A stretch of 64,000 nucleotides of DNA from Halanaerobiales bacterium (GTDB lineage: Bacteria; Bacillota; Halanaerobiia; Halanaerobiales; DTU029). The notes under the pieces were generated by a model that worked only from the letters and a program-made list of their open reading frames with translations, ran no database searches and was not told the origin of the DNA. Position numbers and translations under genes: made by a program. Positions 45,874-55,236 of the stretch are shown one piece after another. The stretch spans positions 1 to 64,000 of the forward strand of contig JARRCS010000002.1 in the NCBI GenBank assembly GCA_029981855.1. Direction: 5' to 3'. Position 1 is the stretch's first letter, and each line of letters starts with the position of its first letter.

Positions 45874-46782
45874 TTAGTCCCCGGTCAGCTGCTTAAACAC
45901 TTCCTTTAAAGAGGCTTCCTGAGAATGAATGTCCAGCACATTAAAATTCTCCCTGATTTTATCTAACTTTCGCCCCGCGTCCTGTGTATCTAATGATAAC
46001 CTGATTGTTAAGGTATTACTATCTCGATAAATCCGGTCTTCCGCAGATAAAATACCTTTTAATTTCATCTCCTCCTTTTCCACAGGAGATTCAATCCTTA
46101 TTTCCAGAAAGGGCTGGCCGTACTTGCGTTTTAAAACACCCGGTTTATCTATCGCTGCTATTTTCCCTCTGGAGATAAAGGCAACCCTGTCACAAAGCTC
46201 ATCGGCCTCTTCAAGATAATGGGTGGTTAAAAAGACCGTCTTTCCGGCCCTTTTAAAATCTTTAATAGCCTCCCGGATAACCTCGGCAGAGCGGGGATCA
46301 AGTCCGCTGGTTGGTTCATCCAGGATAAGCAGATCGGGCTCATGTAAAAGAGCGCGGCAGATTAAAAGACGCCGTTTCATCCCCTTTGAGTAATTTTTAA
46401 CCGGTCTGGAAGCTGCTTCTGCAAGCCCGTATCTTTCTAATAATAGATCAACCCTCTCCTCTTTGACCCGGTACATCCTGGCAAAAAAATCAAGGTTTTC
46501 TTTGCCGGAAAGCCTCTGATATAGATTATTTTCTTCGAAAACAACACCAATATGTTGATATATTTTGTCCCTAATAGTTTGCCCAAAGATTTTACATATA
46601 CCCGAAGTTGGTCTGCTCAAACCCGTTAAGATACGGATGGTGGTCGTCTTACCTGCCCCGTTAGGACCTAAAAAGCCGAAGACCTCTCCTGCCTCAACGG
46701 CAAAAGACAGCTCCCTGATAGCTGTAAAATCACCGTATTTTTTCGTTAAATCCTTAATGATAATTGGCTTGACAGTTGACAT
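45874..46782 (-). CDS. ABC-2 exporter ATP-binding protein
   Basis: About 302 residues. LGPNGAGKTTTIRILTG (Walker A, about 40-56), YSKGMKRRLLICRAL (signature), LLILDEPTSGLDPRSAE (Walker B) and LTTHYLEEADELCD (switch His). The C-terminal 80 residues form the DUF4162-like extension of the NatA/CcmA type. ATG 46782 follows GAGGAA by 7 bases; a TTG at 46797 overlaps that site. Partner permease lies 22 bases upstream. Confidence 0.93.
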   Translation of the reverse strand: MSTVKPIIIKDLTKKYGDFTAIRELSFAVEAGEVFGFLGPNGAGKTTTIRILTGLSRPTSGICKIFGQTIRDKIYQHIGVVFEENNLYQRLSGKENLDFFARMYRVKEERVDLLLERYGLAEAASRPVKNYSKGMKRRLLICRALLHEPDLLILDEPTSGLDPRSAEVIREAIKDFKRAGKTVFLTTHYLEEADELCDRVAFISRGKIAAIDKPGVLKRKYGQPFLEIRIESPVEKEEMKLKGILSAEDRIYRDSNTLTIRLSLDTQDAGRKLDKIRENFNVLDIHSQEASLKEVFKQLTGD

Positions 46783-46804
46783 ATATTCTTTCCTCAATTC
46801 AGGA

Positions 46805-47839
46805 TTATGTATTCATTGCCTTTTTAATCTTTATTAAGGCAAAGCCTAAGATAATCATGGAAAAAATAAGTAGTATAACCAGATTAAACCAGATATCTTT
46901 AAATCCACCCTGATAGATTAAAACCCTCTCCAAACCCTGCTGCAGGTAATAAGTGGGAAAAAGCTGAGCCAGTTGCCGGGTAAAAGCCGACAGGTCTTTT
47001 ATCAGTACCGGAAAGAGAAACGGGAAATAGATAACCGTTCCAATGGAACGGGCGGAAGACTGTGATTCAGTTATCACTCCTATTAATAAACCGAGGGCGG
47101 TAAAACCTAGAGAACCGGTAATAACAATCAGTAATAGGGATAATACCCCGGAGGGGCCAATCTCTAAAACCCCTTTCAGTAAACCCATGATTAAAACAGT
47201 AAGTACTGTAAAGATAATTCCAAAAATACCCTTGCCAATTAAAACCTCTACCATACTGGCCGGTGAAACAAGTAAGGCATCAAGGGTCCTATTATCCTTT
47301 TCTTCAGCCAGGTTGCCGGAAATAACTAAAACCCCGATCATTGTCATTGTTACTGTAATCCAGACCGGCAAAAAGGAAAATTCTACTCTAGAGTTTTCTA
47401 CCAGGACCACCTGCAGGTTAAAAGCTGGTTCAATCTTTAAATAGACCCGGATAAGATTTTGTAATGTATCCTTAAGCACCAGAGAATTGACGGGGTTTTG
47501 CCTGTCCAGGTAAAGAAGAAACATGTTCTTCCCATTACCCTTTTTAACTATCAGACCATCAATCAGGCCGTTTTCCATTGCTTTTTTGCCTTGATTAATA
47601 TCACTATACTTAAATATTTGCAAATTACCTGCTGTCCCTGAAATAAACTCTGCCAGATTACCGGTTTCACCCTCGATTATACCGATATTGAAGGTTTTAT
47701 CAAGTTGAGAATTATCAATGAGCGAAAAAAGTAAGGAAGCGGCCAGAGGTAGAATAACAACAATCAGGATGGTTTTATTTTTTAATGATTCCTTTAAATC
47801 TTTAATGATAATAGAACGAATTCTAGCAAGCTTGTGCAT
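46805..47839 (-). CDS. ABC-2 exporter permease
   Basis: 344 residues. One N-terminal membrane segment (TILIVVILPLAASLLFSLI), a large external domain (about 45-165) and five to six C-terminal segments: the NatB/YhgE-type ABC-2 layout. AEEKDNRTLDALLVSPAS (about 178-195) is the coupling loop seen in this family. It pairs with the ATPase next door. The substrate is unknown; Na+ or drug efflux are common for this type. Confidence 0.88.
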   Translation of the reverse strand: MHKLARIRSIIIKDLKESLKNKTILIVVILPLAASLLFSLIDNSQLDKTFNIGIIEGETGNLAEFISGTAGNLQIFKYSDINQGKKAMENGLIDGLIVKKGNGKNMFLLYLDRQNPVNSLVLKDTLQNLIRVYLKIEPAFNLQVVLVENSRVEFSFLPVWITVTMTMIGVLVISGNLAEEKDNRTLDALLVSPASMVEVLIGKGIFGIIFTVLTVLIMGLLKGVLEIGPSGVLSLLLIVITGSLGFTALGLLIGVITESQSSARSIGTVIYFPFLFPVLIKDLSAFTRQLAQLFPTYYLQQGLERVLIYQGGFKDIWFNLVILLIFSMIILGFALIKIKKAMNT

Positions 47840-47931
47840 ATTTGTACCATCCTTACATTTCCAGGAACAAATTGGCGAACTTCGTGGTCACAGGTCATAG
47901 TCTAACGAATATTCTTGGTTGGTTTTTTTAA

Positions 47932-47957
47932 AGAATCCCCCTATAAAGGGGGATTCT
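47932..47957. terminator. Hairpin upstream of the ABC-2 permease
   Basis: AGAATCCCCCT / AGGGGGATTCT, a perfect 11-bp stem with a 4-base loop. Neither side has a convincing U-tract (minus-strand continuation is TTAAAAAAACC), so it could be a terminator for the short peptide gene or an RNA-stability element. Confidence 0.5.
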
Positions 47958-48039
47958 AGAATATTTATTAAAACCATCATTTTCCGTTATATGTCACTTC
48001 TGGAAGGCTATCAAATTTTGGATAAATCATTGACCATAT

Positions 48040-48114
48040 TTATTGAGCAACAACGTTATTTAAAAAATAAATTACACCCCAGATAACAACAACCAAACCA
48101 ATTAGCTCAAGCAC
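48040..48114 (-). CDS. Hidden 24-residue single-membrane-span peptide
   Basis: GTG 48114 follows a near-perfect Shine-Dalgarno sequence (GGGAGGT at 48121-48127) by 6 bases. The 24 residues begin MLELIGLVVVIWGVIYFLNN and end VVAQ: one hydrophobic helix with an acidic residue at position 3 and polar C-terminus, like many regulatory membrane peptides. It lies between comM and the ABC-2 permease gene with more than 190 bases free on either side. No family recognised; reality rests on ribosome-binding site and composition. Confidence 0.5.
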   Translation of the reverse strand: MLELIGLVVVIWGVIYFLNNVVAQ

Positions 48115-48327
48115 CAAAATACCTCCCTTCATAAATTTAATTGAAACTCTTTTTCCATCCCTATGTAATTTATGTTTATATCTAAGGTAAAAGATAAAAA
48201 TTCTCTATAAATACTTTTTCTATATTATTAATTAAAATCCTGCAATCGCCGTAAAAATTTTTCCTTACAATTTTTGTTATTACTATACCCATCTATTATT
48301 CTTTTTCTTTAAAAAACATTCCGATAG

Positions 48328-49863
48328 TCAACTTAACATCCGGTCCAGGCTGCGATACTGGATGGCCTCGGCTAGATGAAAACTCTTAATCATCTCACTC
48401 TTATCCAGATCTGCTATAGTCCGGGCCAGTCTTAAAATCCGGTCATAGCCCCGGGCACTTAAACCCAGGCTTTCAATAGCCTTTTCCAGCAAGAACATTC
48501 CCTCATTATCTACCCGGCAGTACATTCTAAGGGCCTTACCTCTTAACTCGGAATTATAATTAAACTCCTCTCTCCGGTAACGCTCCAATTGTAGCTGGTG
48601 AGCAGCTATTACCCGTTTTCTAATCTCGAGAGAGCTCTCACCCCTTGTATCACCGGAGGTAATCTCTTCAACGTTCAGTCCGGGAACCTCAATATGGATA
48701 TCGATTCGATCCAGGAGTGGTCCTGAAACCTTGCCACGATAACGGTTTATCTGGGGAACGGTACAGTTGCATTCATGGCGGTCATCCCCGTAATACCCGC
48801 ACGGACAGGGGTTCATGGCAGCGACCAGCATAAATCTCGCCGGAAAGGTAACGCTCATTTCCACCCGGGCAATATTAACCTCTCCGTCTTCCAGGGGTTG
48901 CCTTAATAGTTCTAAAACCTCCCGCTTATATTCGGGAAGTTCATCCAGAAAAAGAGTTCCATGATGGGCAAGACTAACCTCTCCCGGTTCTGGAATACGG
49001 CCACCACCGATTAAACCTGCGGAAGAAATAGAATGATGGGGGGTTCGGAAGGGGCGCTGGCGGATCAAGCCACTTCCTGCATCTATCAATCCCAGAGTAC
49101 TATAAATCTTGGTCAACTCCAGGGCTTCCTCATCAGTCAGTGGTGGCAGGATGGTTCTGAGCCTCTTCGCCAGCATAGTCTTTCCCGAACCTGGAGGTCC
49201 GATCATAATAATATTATGCTTTCCGGCTGCAGCAACTTCCAGAGCTCTTTTAGCCTCCTGCTGTCCCTTGACATCTGCAAAATCTACTTTGTAATCTTTA
49301 ACCGCTGACTCTATTGTTGCTGCCAGGGGTAATCTATCTTCTTTAAGTTTCTTTCCCCGGATAAAGAATTCCAGAACGTCACTTAAGTTTCTAACTGCAG
49401 CTACCTCAATTCCCTCAACTAAAAGAGCTTCATTGTAATTAACCTCAGGGATAACCAATCCCCTGATCCCCTCCTCCCTGGCCCGTAAAGCCATGGGAAG
49501 AATACCCTTAACCTTCCGAACCTCGCCGGTAAGGGATAGCTCTCCTGCCAGGAGATAATTAGTTAATCTCTTTTCAGGAATTAAACCCTGAGCAGCCAGA
49601 ATGCCAACAGCTATAGCCAGATCAAATTGGGGGCCAATCTTTTTGATATCAGCTGGAGCGAGATTAATGGTAATCCGCTGAATGGGAAAATCAAAACCGG
49701 AGTTTTTAATTGCTGCTCTAACCCGTTCCCTGGACTCCCTGACAGCCGTATCCGGTAACCCTACTATATCAAAGGAGGGTAAGCCCCTGGTTATATCAAC
49801 CTCGACCTGGACCAGCATCCCCTCTATTCCCACTATAGTTGCACTTATAACCTTAGCTACCAT
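48328..49863 (-). CDS. comM: ComM/YifB-type AAA+ ATPase (magnesium-chelatase-like)
   Basis: Hexameric helicase that promotes branch migration during transformation in other bacteria. About 511 residues. N-terminal Lon-protease-like fold (GLPSFDIVGLPDTAVRESRERV), Walker A IGPPGSGKTMLAKRL (about 213), Walker B TLFLDELPEYK (about 302), and the zinc-like CPCGYYGDDRHECNC insert. C-terminal Mg-chelatase domain. ATG 49863 follows GAGGAG by 7 bases. Next to yraN, as in many genomes; together with dprA it hints at competence functions. Confidence 0.92.
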   Translation of the reverse strand: MVAKVISATIVGIEGMLVQVEVDITRGLPSFDIVGLPDTAVRESRERVRAAIKNSGFDFPIQRITINLAPADIKKIGPQFDLAIAVGILAAQGLIPEKRLTNYLLAGELSLTGEVRKVKGILPMALRAREEGIRGLVIPEVNYNEALLVEGIEVAAVRNLSDVLEFFIRGKKLKEDRLPLAATIESAVKDYKVDFADVKGQQEAKRALEVAAAGKHNIIMIGPPGSGKTMLAKRLRTILPPLTDEEALELTKIYSTLGLIDAGSGLIRQRPFRTPHHSISSAGLIGGGRIPEPGEVSLAHHGTLFLDELPEYKREVLELLRQPLEDGEVNIARVEMSVTFPARFMLVAAMNPCPCGYYGDDRHECNCTVPQINRYRGKVSGPLLDRIDIHIEVPGLNVEEITSGDTRGESSLEIRKRVIAAHQLQLERYRREEFNYNSELRGKALRMYCRVDNEGMFLLEKAIESLGLSARGYDRILRLARTIADLDKSEMIKSFHLAEAIQYRSLDRMLS

Positions 49864-49902
49864 AGTTATACTCCTCTCCAACTACTTATTACCTTTACAA
49901 AG

Positions 49903-50259
49903 CTAGAAAACATTCTCAAAATGGCGTAACCGGCCCTTTCCGTTTTCCCTGTCCACACAAATAGCAATAACATCAAACCTGATCTTCAACTTACTATAAT
50001 TGTTTTCTGCGAGATAAATACTGGCAATCCGCCTTATCTTCTGCTGCTTTCTAAAATCCACCGCCTCCTGGGGTGTGCCAAAATTTTTGCTTTTTCTGGT
50101 CTTGACCTCAACAAAGACGAGGTATTCCCCATCACTGACTATCAGATCGATCTCTCCCAGAAAAGAACGGAAATTGGTCTCAATAATCTCGTAATGATTA
50201 GCTTTCAGGTACTCTAAGGCCTTTCTTTCTCCCCATTCTCCAAGTTCCCGCCTGTTCAT
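49903..50259 (-). CDS. UPF0102 protein YraN
   Basis: 118 residues. GEWGERKALEYLKANHYEI, then EIDLIVSDGEYLVFVEVKTRKS (about 37-58) with the D...ExK arrangement of a restriction-endonuclease-like fold, and AVDFRKQQKIRRIASIYL. The family's function is not firmly established, but it is normally encoded beside comM and rnhB. ATG 50259 has no clear Shine-Dalgarno sequence. Confidence 0.88.
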   Translation of the reverse strand: MNRRELGEWGERKALEYLKANHYEIIETNFRSFLGEIDLIVSDGEYLVFVEVKTRKSKNFGTPQEAVDFRKQQKIRRIASIYLAENNYSKLKIRFDVIAICVDRENGKGRLRHFENVF

Positions 50260-50352
50260 CAATTTTCAGATCCCTTCTGCCAATTATTACCTGAAATTAT
50301 TAATATATATTATAATTCGCTATTAAAGCAATATATCCTGCTTTCTTTAATT

Positions 50353-50441
50353 AAATTAATGCTGCACTCTGTTCGGCAACTTGCTTTACCTTCAAACAAC
50401 TGCAAATAGATGTTAGAGAGATGTTTGGAAATTTTTTGTAA
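50353..50441 (+). repeat. Dispersed palindromic repeat, copy 9 (left form)
   Basis: CTGCACTCTGTTCGGCAAC, CAAACAACTGCAAATAGATG, then TTAGAGAGATGTTTGGAAAT and TTTTTGTA. No inverted right arm. It lies after the pur operon terminator. Confidence 0.8.
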
Positions 50442-50470
50442 AAAGATTTGATCAGCCTGAATAACGAATT

Positions 50471-50511
50471 AAAAAAAGCAATGTCCTGCTATAAAGCTGA
50501 ACATTGCTTAT
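50471..50511 (-). terminator. Terminator of the pur operon
   Basis: AAGCAATGTTC...GGACATTGCTT stem followed by TTTTT on the minus strand, starting 13 bases after the purH stop. Confidence 0.88.
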
Positions 50512-50523
50512 CTAAGAATAAAA

Positions 50524-52092
50524 TTAATGCCTAAAATGTCTCCTTCCCGTAAAAACCATGGCAATTCCATGCTCATTGGCAGCCTCTATCACCTGCTGGT
50601 CCCTGACCGAACCGCCCGGCTGAATTATCGCCTTAATTCCCTTCCGGGCTGCCTCCTCAATAGCATCAGGAAAGGGGAAGAAAGCATCTGAGGCAACTAC
50701 TCCACCTTGCTGGCGCCCCTCGGCTTTGCGTCCAGCGATAATCATCGCATCAACCCGGCTCATCTGGCCGGCCCCAACACCGACGATCATCTCGTCTTTG
50801 GCCATGACAATAGCATTAGATTTGACATGCTTGACTACCTTCCAACTGAATAGCAGATCTCTCATCTGTTCTTCAGTCGGTTTAACCTCAGTAACTACCT
50901 CTAGCTCGTCTTCCTTTAATTCAAGAATATCCCTCTCCTGAACCAGTAGCCCTCCGACAACCTTCTTCATATCGTAACCAGGTTCTTCTCTGTTGATATA
51001 AAGCTCTCCGGTCTCCAGGAGGCGGACATTCTTCCATCTTTCTTTCAGGATATTTAGGGCCTCATCGGTAAATTCAGGGGCAATTACCACCTCAACGAAT
51101 TTATCTTCTCCGGCAATCTCGGAGGCAACATCTGCCGTTACCTGACGGTTAAAAGCCACAATACTGCCGAAGGCAGAGAGCGGATCTCCGGCATGGGCCT
51201 TTTTATAAGCCTCAAGCAGGGTATCGCCCAGGGCCATACCACATGGATTGGCATGTTTGATTACCGCTGCCGCCGGTCTATCCGTAAATTCCTTAACCAG
51301 TTCCAGAGCCCCGTTGGTATCATTGATATTATTAAAAGAAAGCTCCTTACCGTGTAACTGTCTGGCCGTTGTAATCGAGGGCTCCTTCAGTTCCCTTTCC
51401 TGATAAAAAGCAGCTTTTTGATGGGGATTCTCCCCGTATCTTAAATCTAATTTCTTAATATATCTATCCTGAATTACTTCCGGAAAAGTTTCTTCTTTAC
51501 CTACAAGGTTACCCAGATAATCCTGAATCAGATGATCATACTGAGCCGTATGCCGGAAGGCCTTATAAGCTAACTCTAACCTCCTCTCCTGAGTTAAGAA
51601 GCCATTATTAGCCCTTAATTCTTCCAGGATATCAACATAATCATCGGGGTCAACTACTACCGCTACATCCTTATTATTTTTTGCCGCGGAACGGATCATT
51701 GTTGGTCCGCCGATATCAATATTTTCGATGGCTTCCTCCAGGGTGACATCTTTTTTAGCAATTGTTTCGGCAAAGGGATAGAGGTTACAGACCACCAGAT
51801 CTATCGTTTCAATCCCTTGTTCCTTAAGTTCCCTCATATGTTCCTCGTTACCCCTGACGGCCAGAATACCGCCATGAACAGCGGGATGGAGGGTCTTCAC
51901 CCGGCCATCCATCATCTCCGGAAAATTAGTAATTTCACTGATCTCAACTACGGGTAAACCTTCTTCTTTAAGCTTCCTGGCCGTCCCTCCGGTAGAAATC
52001 AAGGTTACCCCTAATTCATTCAACCCTTTCGCCAAATCAACAATCCCTTCTTTATTAGAAACACTCAGCAATGCCCTGTTAATTTTACGCAT
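50524..52092 (-). CDS. purH: Bifunctional AICAR transformylase / IMP cyclohydrolase
   Basis: Last two steps to IMP. 522 residues. N-terminal cyclohydrolase ([27 protein letters not shown]) and C-terminal transformylase with the catalytic Lys-His in [13 protein letters not shown] (about 275) and [20 protein letters not shown] then MSRVDA (about 425-450). Ends with [20 protein letters not shown] and RRHFRH. ATG has AAGGAG 10 bases upstream. Last gene of the operon, followed by a terminator. Confidence 0.97.
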   Translation of the reverse strand: MRKINRALLSVSNKEGIVDLAKGLNELGVTLISTGGTARKLKEEGLPVVEISEITNFPEMMDGRVKTLHPAVHGGILAVRGNEEHMRELKEQGIETIDLVVCNLYPFAETIAKKDVTLEEAIENIDIGGPTMIRSAAKNNKDVAVVVDPDDYVDILEELRANNGFLTQERRLELAYKAFRHTAQYDHLIQDYLGNLVGKEETFPEVIQDRYIKKLDLRYGENPHQKAAFYQERELKEPSITTARQLHGKELSFNNINDTNGALELVKEFTDRPAAAVIKHANPCGMALGDTLLEAYKKAHAGDPLSAFGSIVAFNRQVTADVASEIAGEDKFVEVVIAPEFTDEALNILKERWKNVRLLETGELYINREEPGYDMKKVVGGLLVQERDILELKEDELEVVTEVKPTEEQMRDLLFSWKVVKHVKSNAIVMAKDEMIVGVGAGQMSRVDAMIIAGRKAEGRQQGGVVASDAFFPFPDAIEEAARKGIKAIIQPGGSVRDQQVIEAANEHGIAMVFTGRRHFRH

Positions 52093-52185
52093 AAAAGATT
52101 TACTCCTTTCTAAGTTTTAAACAATACATGGCCAAGCTATTTTATTCTAAAGTTATAGCTGATAAGCTATGAATATTTTTTGTAA

Positions 52186-52791
52186 CTATTCAACTACCTT
52201 GACCACTCTTCCCTCAATTTTAAGCCTACCTTCACTATATAACCTGATTGCCTCCGGATAGATCCTGTGTTCTTCTTGTAGAATTCGCTCTGCCAGGGTC
52301 TCTTCAGTATCACCCTCTTTGACCGGTACTGCCGCCTGTAAGATGATCGGTCCTGTATCCATTCCCTCATCAGCAAAATGTACGGTACACCCTGCTATTT
52401 TAACCCCATATTCCAGGGCCTGTCTCTGGGCATTCAAGCCCGGGAACGCCGGTAATAAGGAGGGATGGATATTCATAATCTTATTTTTATAGTGGCGAAC
52501 AAAATACGGGGTTAATAGCCGCATAAATCCGGCCAATATAACTAACTCAACCTTATGTTCCTCTAAAAGATTGATTATAGCCTGTTCAAATTCCTCTTTA
52601 GTAGCATAATCATCAGGATTAATATACTGATTGGGGATATGATACTTATTTGCTCTAGCTAAAGCCTTAGCTCCTTTCCGGTCGCTGATTACTATTCTGA
52701 TCTCAGTCTCAAGGTCTCCTCTTTGAATACTATCAATAATTGACTGCAAATTTGTCCCTCTACCTGAGGCCAGTACACCGATCTTTAACAT
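52186..52791 (-). CDS. purN: Phosphoribosylglycinamide formyltransferase (PurN)
   Basis: Folate-dependent formylation of GAR. About 201 residues. KIGVLASGRGTNLQSII at the N-terminus, the catalytic Asn-His-Asp set in MNIHPSLLPAFPG (about 105) and VHFADEGMDTGPII (about 140). ATG 52791 (or the adjacent ATG 52794) follows GAGGTGG; a GTG at 52800 overlaps that site. It lies 16 bases after purM. Confidence 0.96.
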   Translation of the reverse strand: MLKIGVLASGRGTNLQSIIDSIQRGDLETEIRIVISDRKGAKALARANKYHIPNQYINPDDYATKEEFEQAIINLLEEHKVELVILAGFMRLLTPYFVRHYKNKIMNIHPSLLPAFPGLNAQRQALEYGVKIAGCTVHFADEGMDTGPIILQAAVPVKEGDTEETLAERILQEEHRIYPEAIRLYSEGRLKIEGRVVKVVE

Positions 52792-52807
52792 CATTGCCAC
52801 CTCATTT

Positions 52808-53845
52808 TTATCTAAATTCTACCTTTTTAGCGTCTGTTGAACTTGCTCTCACCTCGCCGATTAAATAAGCCTTCTCACTCAAACTATTAGCCTTCTTAAT
52901 AATCTTCTCTGTTTCTTCAGCCGGCACAATCAATACCATACCGATTCCCATATTAAAGGTACGGTACATCTCCCTTTCTTCAATATTACCTATTTCCTCA
53001 ATCAATTTAAATACCTGCTGGACCGGCCAGCTGCCTTTTTCAATAACCGCTTTTGTCTTTTGAGGTAAAATCCGGGGAATATTTTCAAGCAAACCCCCAC
53101 CAGTAATATGAGCTATTCCGTTAACCGGGTACTGCTCTAATAACTTTAATACCGGTTTAACATAGATCCTGGTCGGTTTTAATAATTCCTCACCTAAAGT
53201 AGTGTTTAACCCTTTAATTTTATCTTCTACCCTCTTTCCTGCCACCTCAAAAAAAACTTTACGGGCCAGGGAATAACCATTACTGTGGAGTCCGTTAGAA
53301 GCAAGACCAATAACTTTATCTCCAGCCTTAATTTTCTCTCCTGTAATGATTTTGCTTTTATCTACCACTCCTACTACAAAACCGGCCAGATCATATTCTC
53401 CTGCATCATAAAAATCCGGCATCTCTGCTGTCTCCCCACCGATCAAGGCACAACCTGCCTCCTTACAGCCAGCCGTAATCCCTTTAACGATCCTGGCAAC
53501 CTTATCAGGATCTAATTTGCCGGTTGCCAGATAATCTAAAAAGAAAAGCGGCCGGGCCCCCTGGGCTAAAATATCATTGATACACATAGCTACCAGATCA
53601 ATACCCACTGTCTCATGCTTATCCATCATAAAGGCTATCTTAAGCTTAGTACCAACACCATCTGTGCCGGAGACTAAGACCGGTTCTTTATAACCACTTA
53701 AGTCAGGAGCAAAGAGAGCACCAAAGCCCCCTAAACCGGTCAATACCTCCGGTCCAAAGGTAGCTTTTACCTCTTCCTTTATCTTAGAAACAGCCTCTTC
53801 TCCTGCCGAAATATCTACTCCGGCATCTTTATATGATAATCCCAA
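52808..53845 (-). CDS. purM: Phosphoribosylformylglycinamidine cyclo-ligase (AIR synthase)
   Basis: ATP-dependent ring closure of FGAM to AIR. 345 residues. SYKDAGVDISAGEEAV, LVSGTDGVGTKLKIAF (about 57-72), HETVGIDLVAMCINDI and CALIGGETAEMPDFY are diagnostic. The start is TTG 53845, 7 bases after AGGAGGG; the purF stop lies within that ribosome-binding site, so the two genes are coupled. Confidence 0.97.
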   Translation of the reverse strand: MGLSYKDAGVDISAGEEAVSKIKEEVKATFGPEVLTGLGGFGALFAPDLSGYKEPVLVSGTDGVGTKLKIAFMMDKHETVGIDLVAMCINDILAQGARPLFFLDYLATGKLDPDKVARIVKGITAGCKEAGCALIGGETAEMPDFYDAGEYDLAGFVVGVVDKSKIITGEKIKAGDKVIGLASNGLHSNGYSLARKVFFEVAGKRVEDKIKGLNTTLGEELLKPTRIYVKPVLKLLEQYPVNGIAHITGGGLLENIPRILPQKTKAVIEKGSWPVQQVFKLIEEIGNIEEREMYRTFNMGIGMVLIVPAEETEKIIKKANSLSEKAYLIGEVRASSTDAKKVEFR

Positions 53846-53848
53846 TTG

Positions 53849-55228
53849 TTAACCCTCCTTCTTAACCTTATCTACCTCTACAGGGTAATCCCCACTAAAA
53901 CAAGCCGTACAGAAGCCGTAACCGTTAGCCTTAATTGAATTTAATAATCCTTCCTGACTTAAATAGGTTAGGGAATCCGCCCCGATATATTCACTAATCT
54001 CAGCAACACTCTTCTCAGCGGCAATTAATTCCTGACGCCGGGAGGTATCTAATCCATAATAACAAGGGTGAGTTACCGGTGGAGAAGTTATTGCCATATG
54101 AACCTCTTTAGCCCCTGCTGCCCTGATTCTCTTGATAATCTGCTTACTGGTAGTCCCCCTGACTATAGAATCATCAATCAGGATTACTCGCTTCCCCTCA
54201 ATTATCTCTTTAAGGGGATTAAGTTTTATCCTGACCTTCAAATCCCTAATATCCTGGGCTGGTTGAATAAAGGTTCTTCCTACATATCTATTTCTTAAAA
54301 TACCGTAATCATAAGGAATTCCCGATTCCTCAGAAAACCCTAAAGCAGCTGGAACCCCTGAGCTGGGAACCGGTACAATCAAATCTGCTTCTATTTTCAT
54401 CTCCCGCGCCAGCTGTTTTCCCATTTCTTTTCTAGCCAGATAAACACTTTGATCACCAATTATACTATCCGGGCGGGCAAAATAGATAAATTCAAAGATA
54501 CAGAAATTATAAGGCCTTTCCTCATAGTAGCGAAAACTCTCAATCCCTTCTTTATTGATAACCACCACTTCACCGGGTTTAATATCCCTGAAATGCTCTG
54601 CACCGATAATATCAAAGGCACAGGTTTCGGAGGCAACAACATAGCTTTCCCCTAATCTACCGAGGGACAAGGGTCTAAACCCATTGGGATCCCTGGTGGC
54701 GATCAGGCTGTTTTTAGTCATTGCTACAATACTAAAGGCCCCTTTAATCTGCTGTAAGCTCTGAGTAAAAGCCTCTATAATATCATCTTTAAAGGAACGG
54801 GCAACTAAATGGGCAATCACCTCTGTATCAAGAGTAGAATGAAAAATTGAACCATGGTATTCTAAGTTTGCCCTCAGCTCGCCACTATTAACCAGATTAC
54901 CATTATGGGCGAGGGCTAATTCACCTTTAATACTCTTAACTAATAAAGGTTGGGCATTAACTACTTTACTGGCCCCGGTTGTTGAATAACGAACATGGCC
55001 AATAGCCATCTCTCCTTCATCTAATGACGAGAGTTTTTCTTCATCAAATACATTTGTAACCAGCCCCATACCCTTGTGTAGATTAAATTCTCCATGATTA
55101 TTAACACAGATACCAGCACTTTCCTGTCCACGGTGCTGTAGAGCATGGAGACCTAAATAGGTTAGATTTGCCACACTATACCTTCCAGAAGGGTCATAAA
55201 TACCAAAGACCCCACACTCTTCTTCCAT
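53849..55228 (-). CDS. purF: Amidophosphoribosyltransferase
   Basis: First committed step of purine synthesis, using PRPP and glutamine. About 459 residues. N-terminal CGVFGIYD supplies the Ntn nucleophile Cys, preceded by only MEEE if ATG 55228 is used (AAAGGA lies 4 bases before it); a start at 55273 inside purL would add 15 residues. LHALQHRGQESAGI, the PRPP motif VILIDDSIVRGTTS (about 350) and late CFSGDYPV cysteine (iron-sulfur type) are visible. Propeptide cleavage is expected. Confidence 0.96.
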   Translation of the reverse strand: MEEECGVFGIYDPSGRYSVANLTYLGLHALQHRGQESAGICVNNHGEFNLHKGMGLVTNVFDEEKLSSLDEGEMAIGHVRYSTTGASKVVNAQPLLVKSIKGELALAHNGNLVNSGELRANLEYHGSIFHSTLDTEVIAHLVARSFKDDIIEAFTQSLQQIKGAFSIVAMTKNSLIATRDPNGFRPLSLGRLGESYVVASETCAFDIIGAEHFRDIKPGEVVVINKEGIESFRYYEERPYNFCIFEFIYFARPDSIIGDQSVYLARKEMGKQLAREMKIEADLIVPVPSSGVPAALGFSEESGIPYDYGILRNRYVGRTFIQPAQDIRDLKVRIKLNPLKEIIEGKRVILIDDSIVRGTTSKQIIKRIRAAGAKEVHMAITSPPVTHPCYYGLDTSRRQELIAAEKSVAEISEYIGADSLTYLSQEGLLNSIKANGYGFCTACFSGDYPVEVDKVKKEG

Positions 55229-55236
55229 CTTATCCT

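Larger units (their letters stand above)
47840..48327. other. Gap between comM and the ABC-2 permease
   Basis: This 488-base gap holds a small membrane-peptide gene (48040-48114) and a perfect hairpin at 47932-47957. The remainder is A/T-rich. No convincing promoter with both boxes was found. Confidence 0.6.

Noticed and set aside
52140-52175. Palindrome ATAGCTGATAAGCTAT between purH and purN
   Set aside because: Short A/T-rich stem without U-tract or conserved partner; likely chance.
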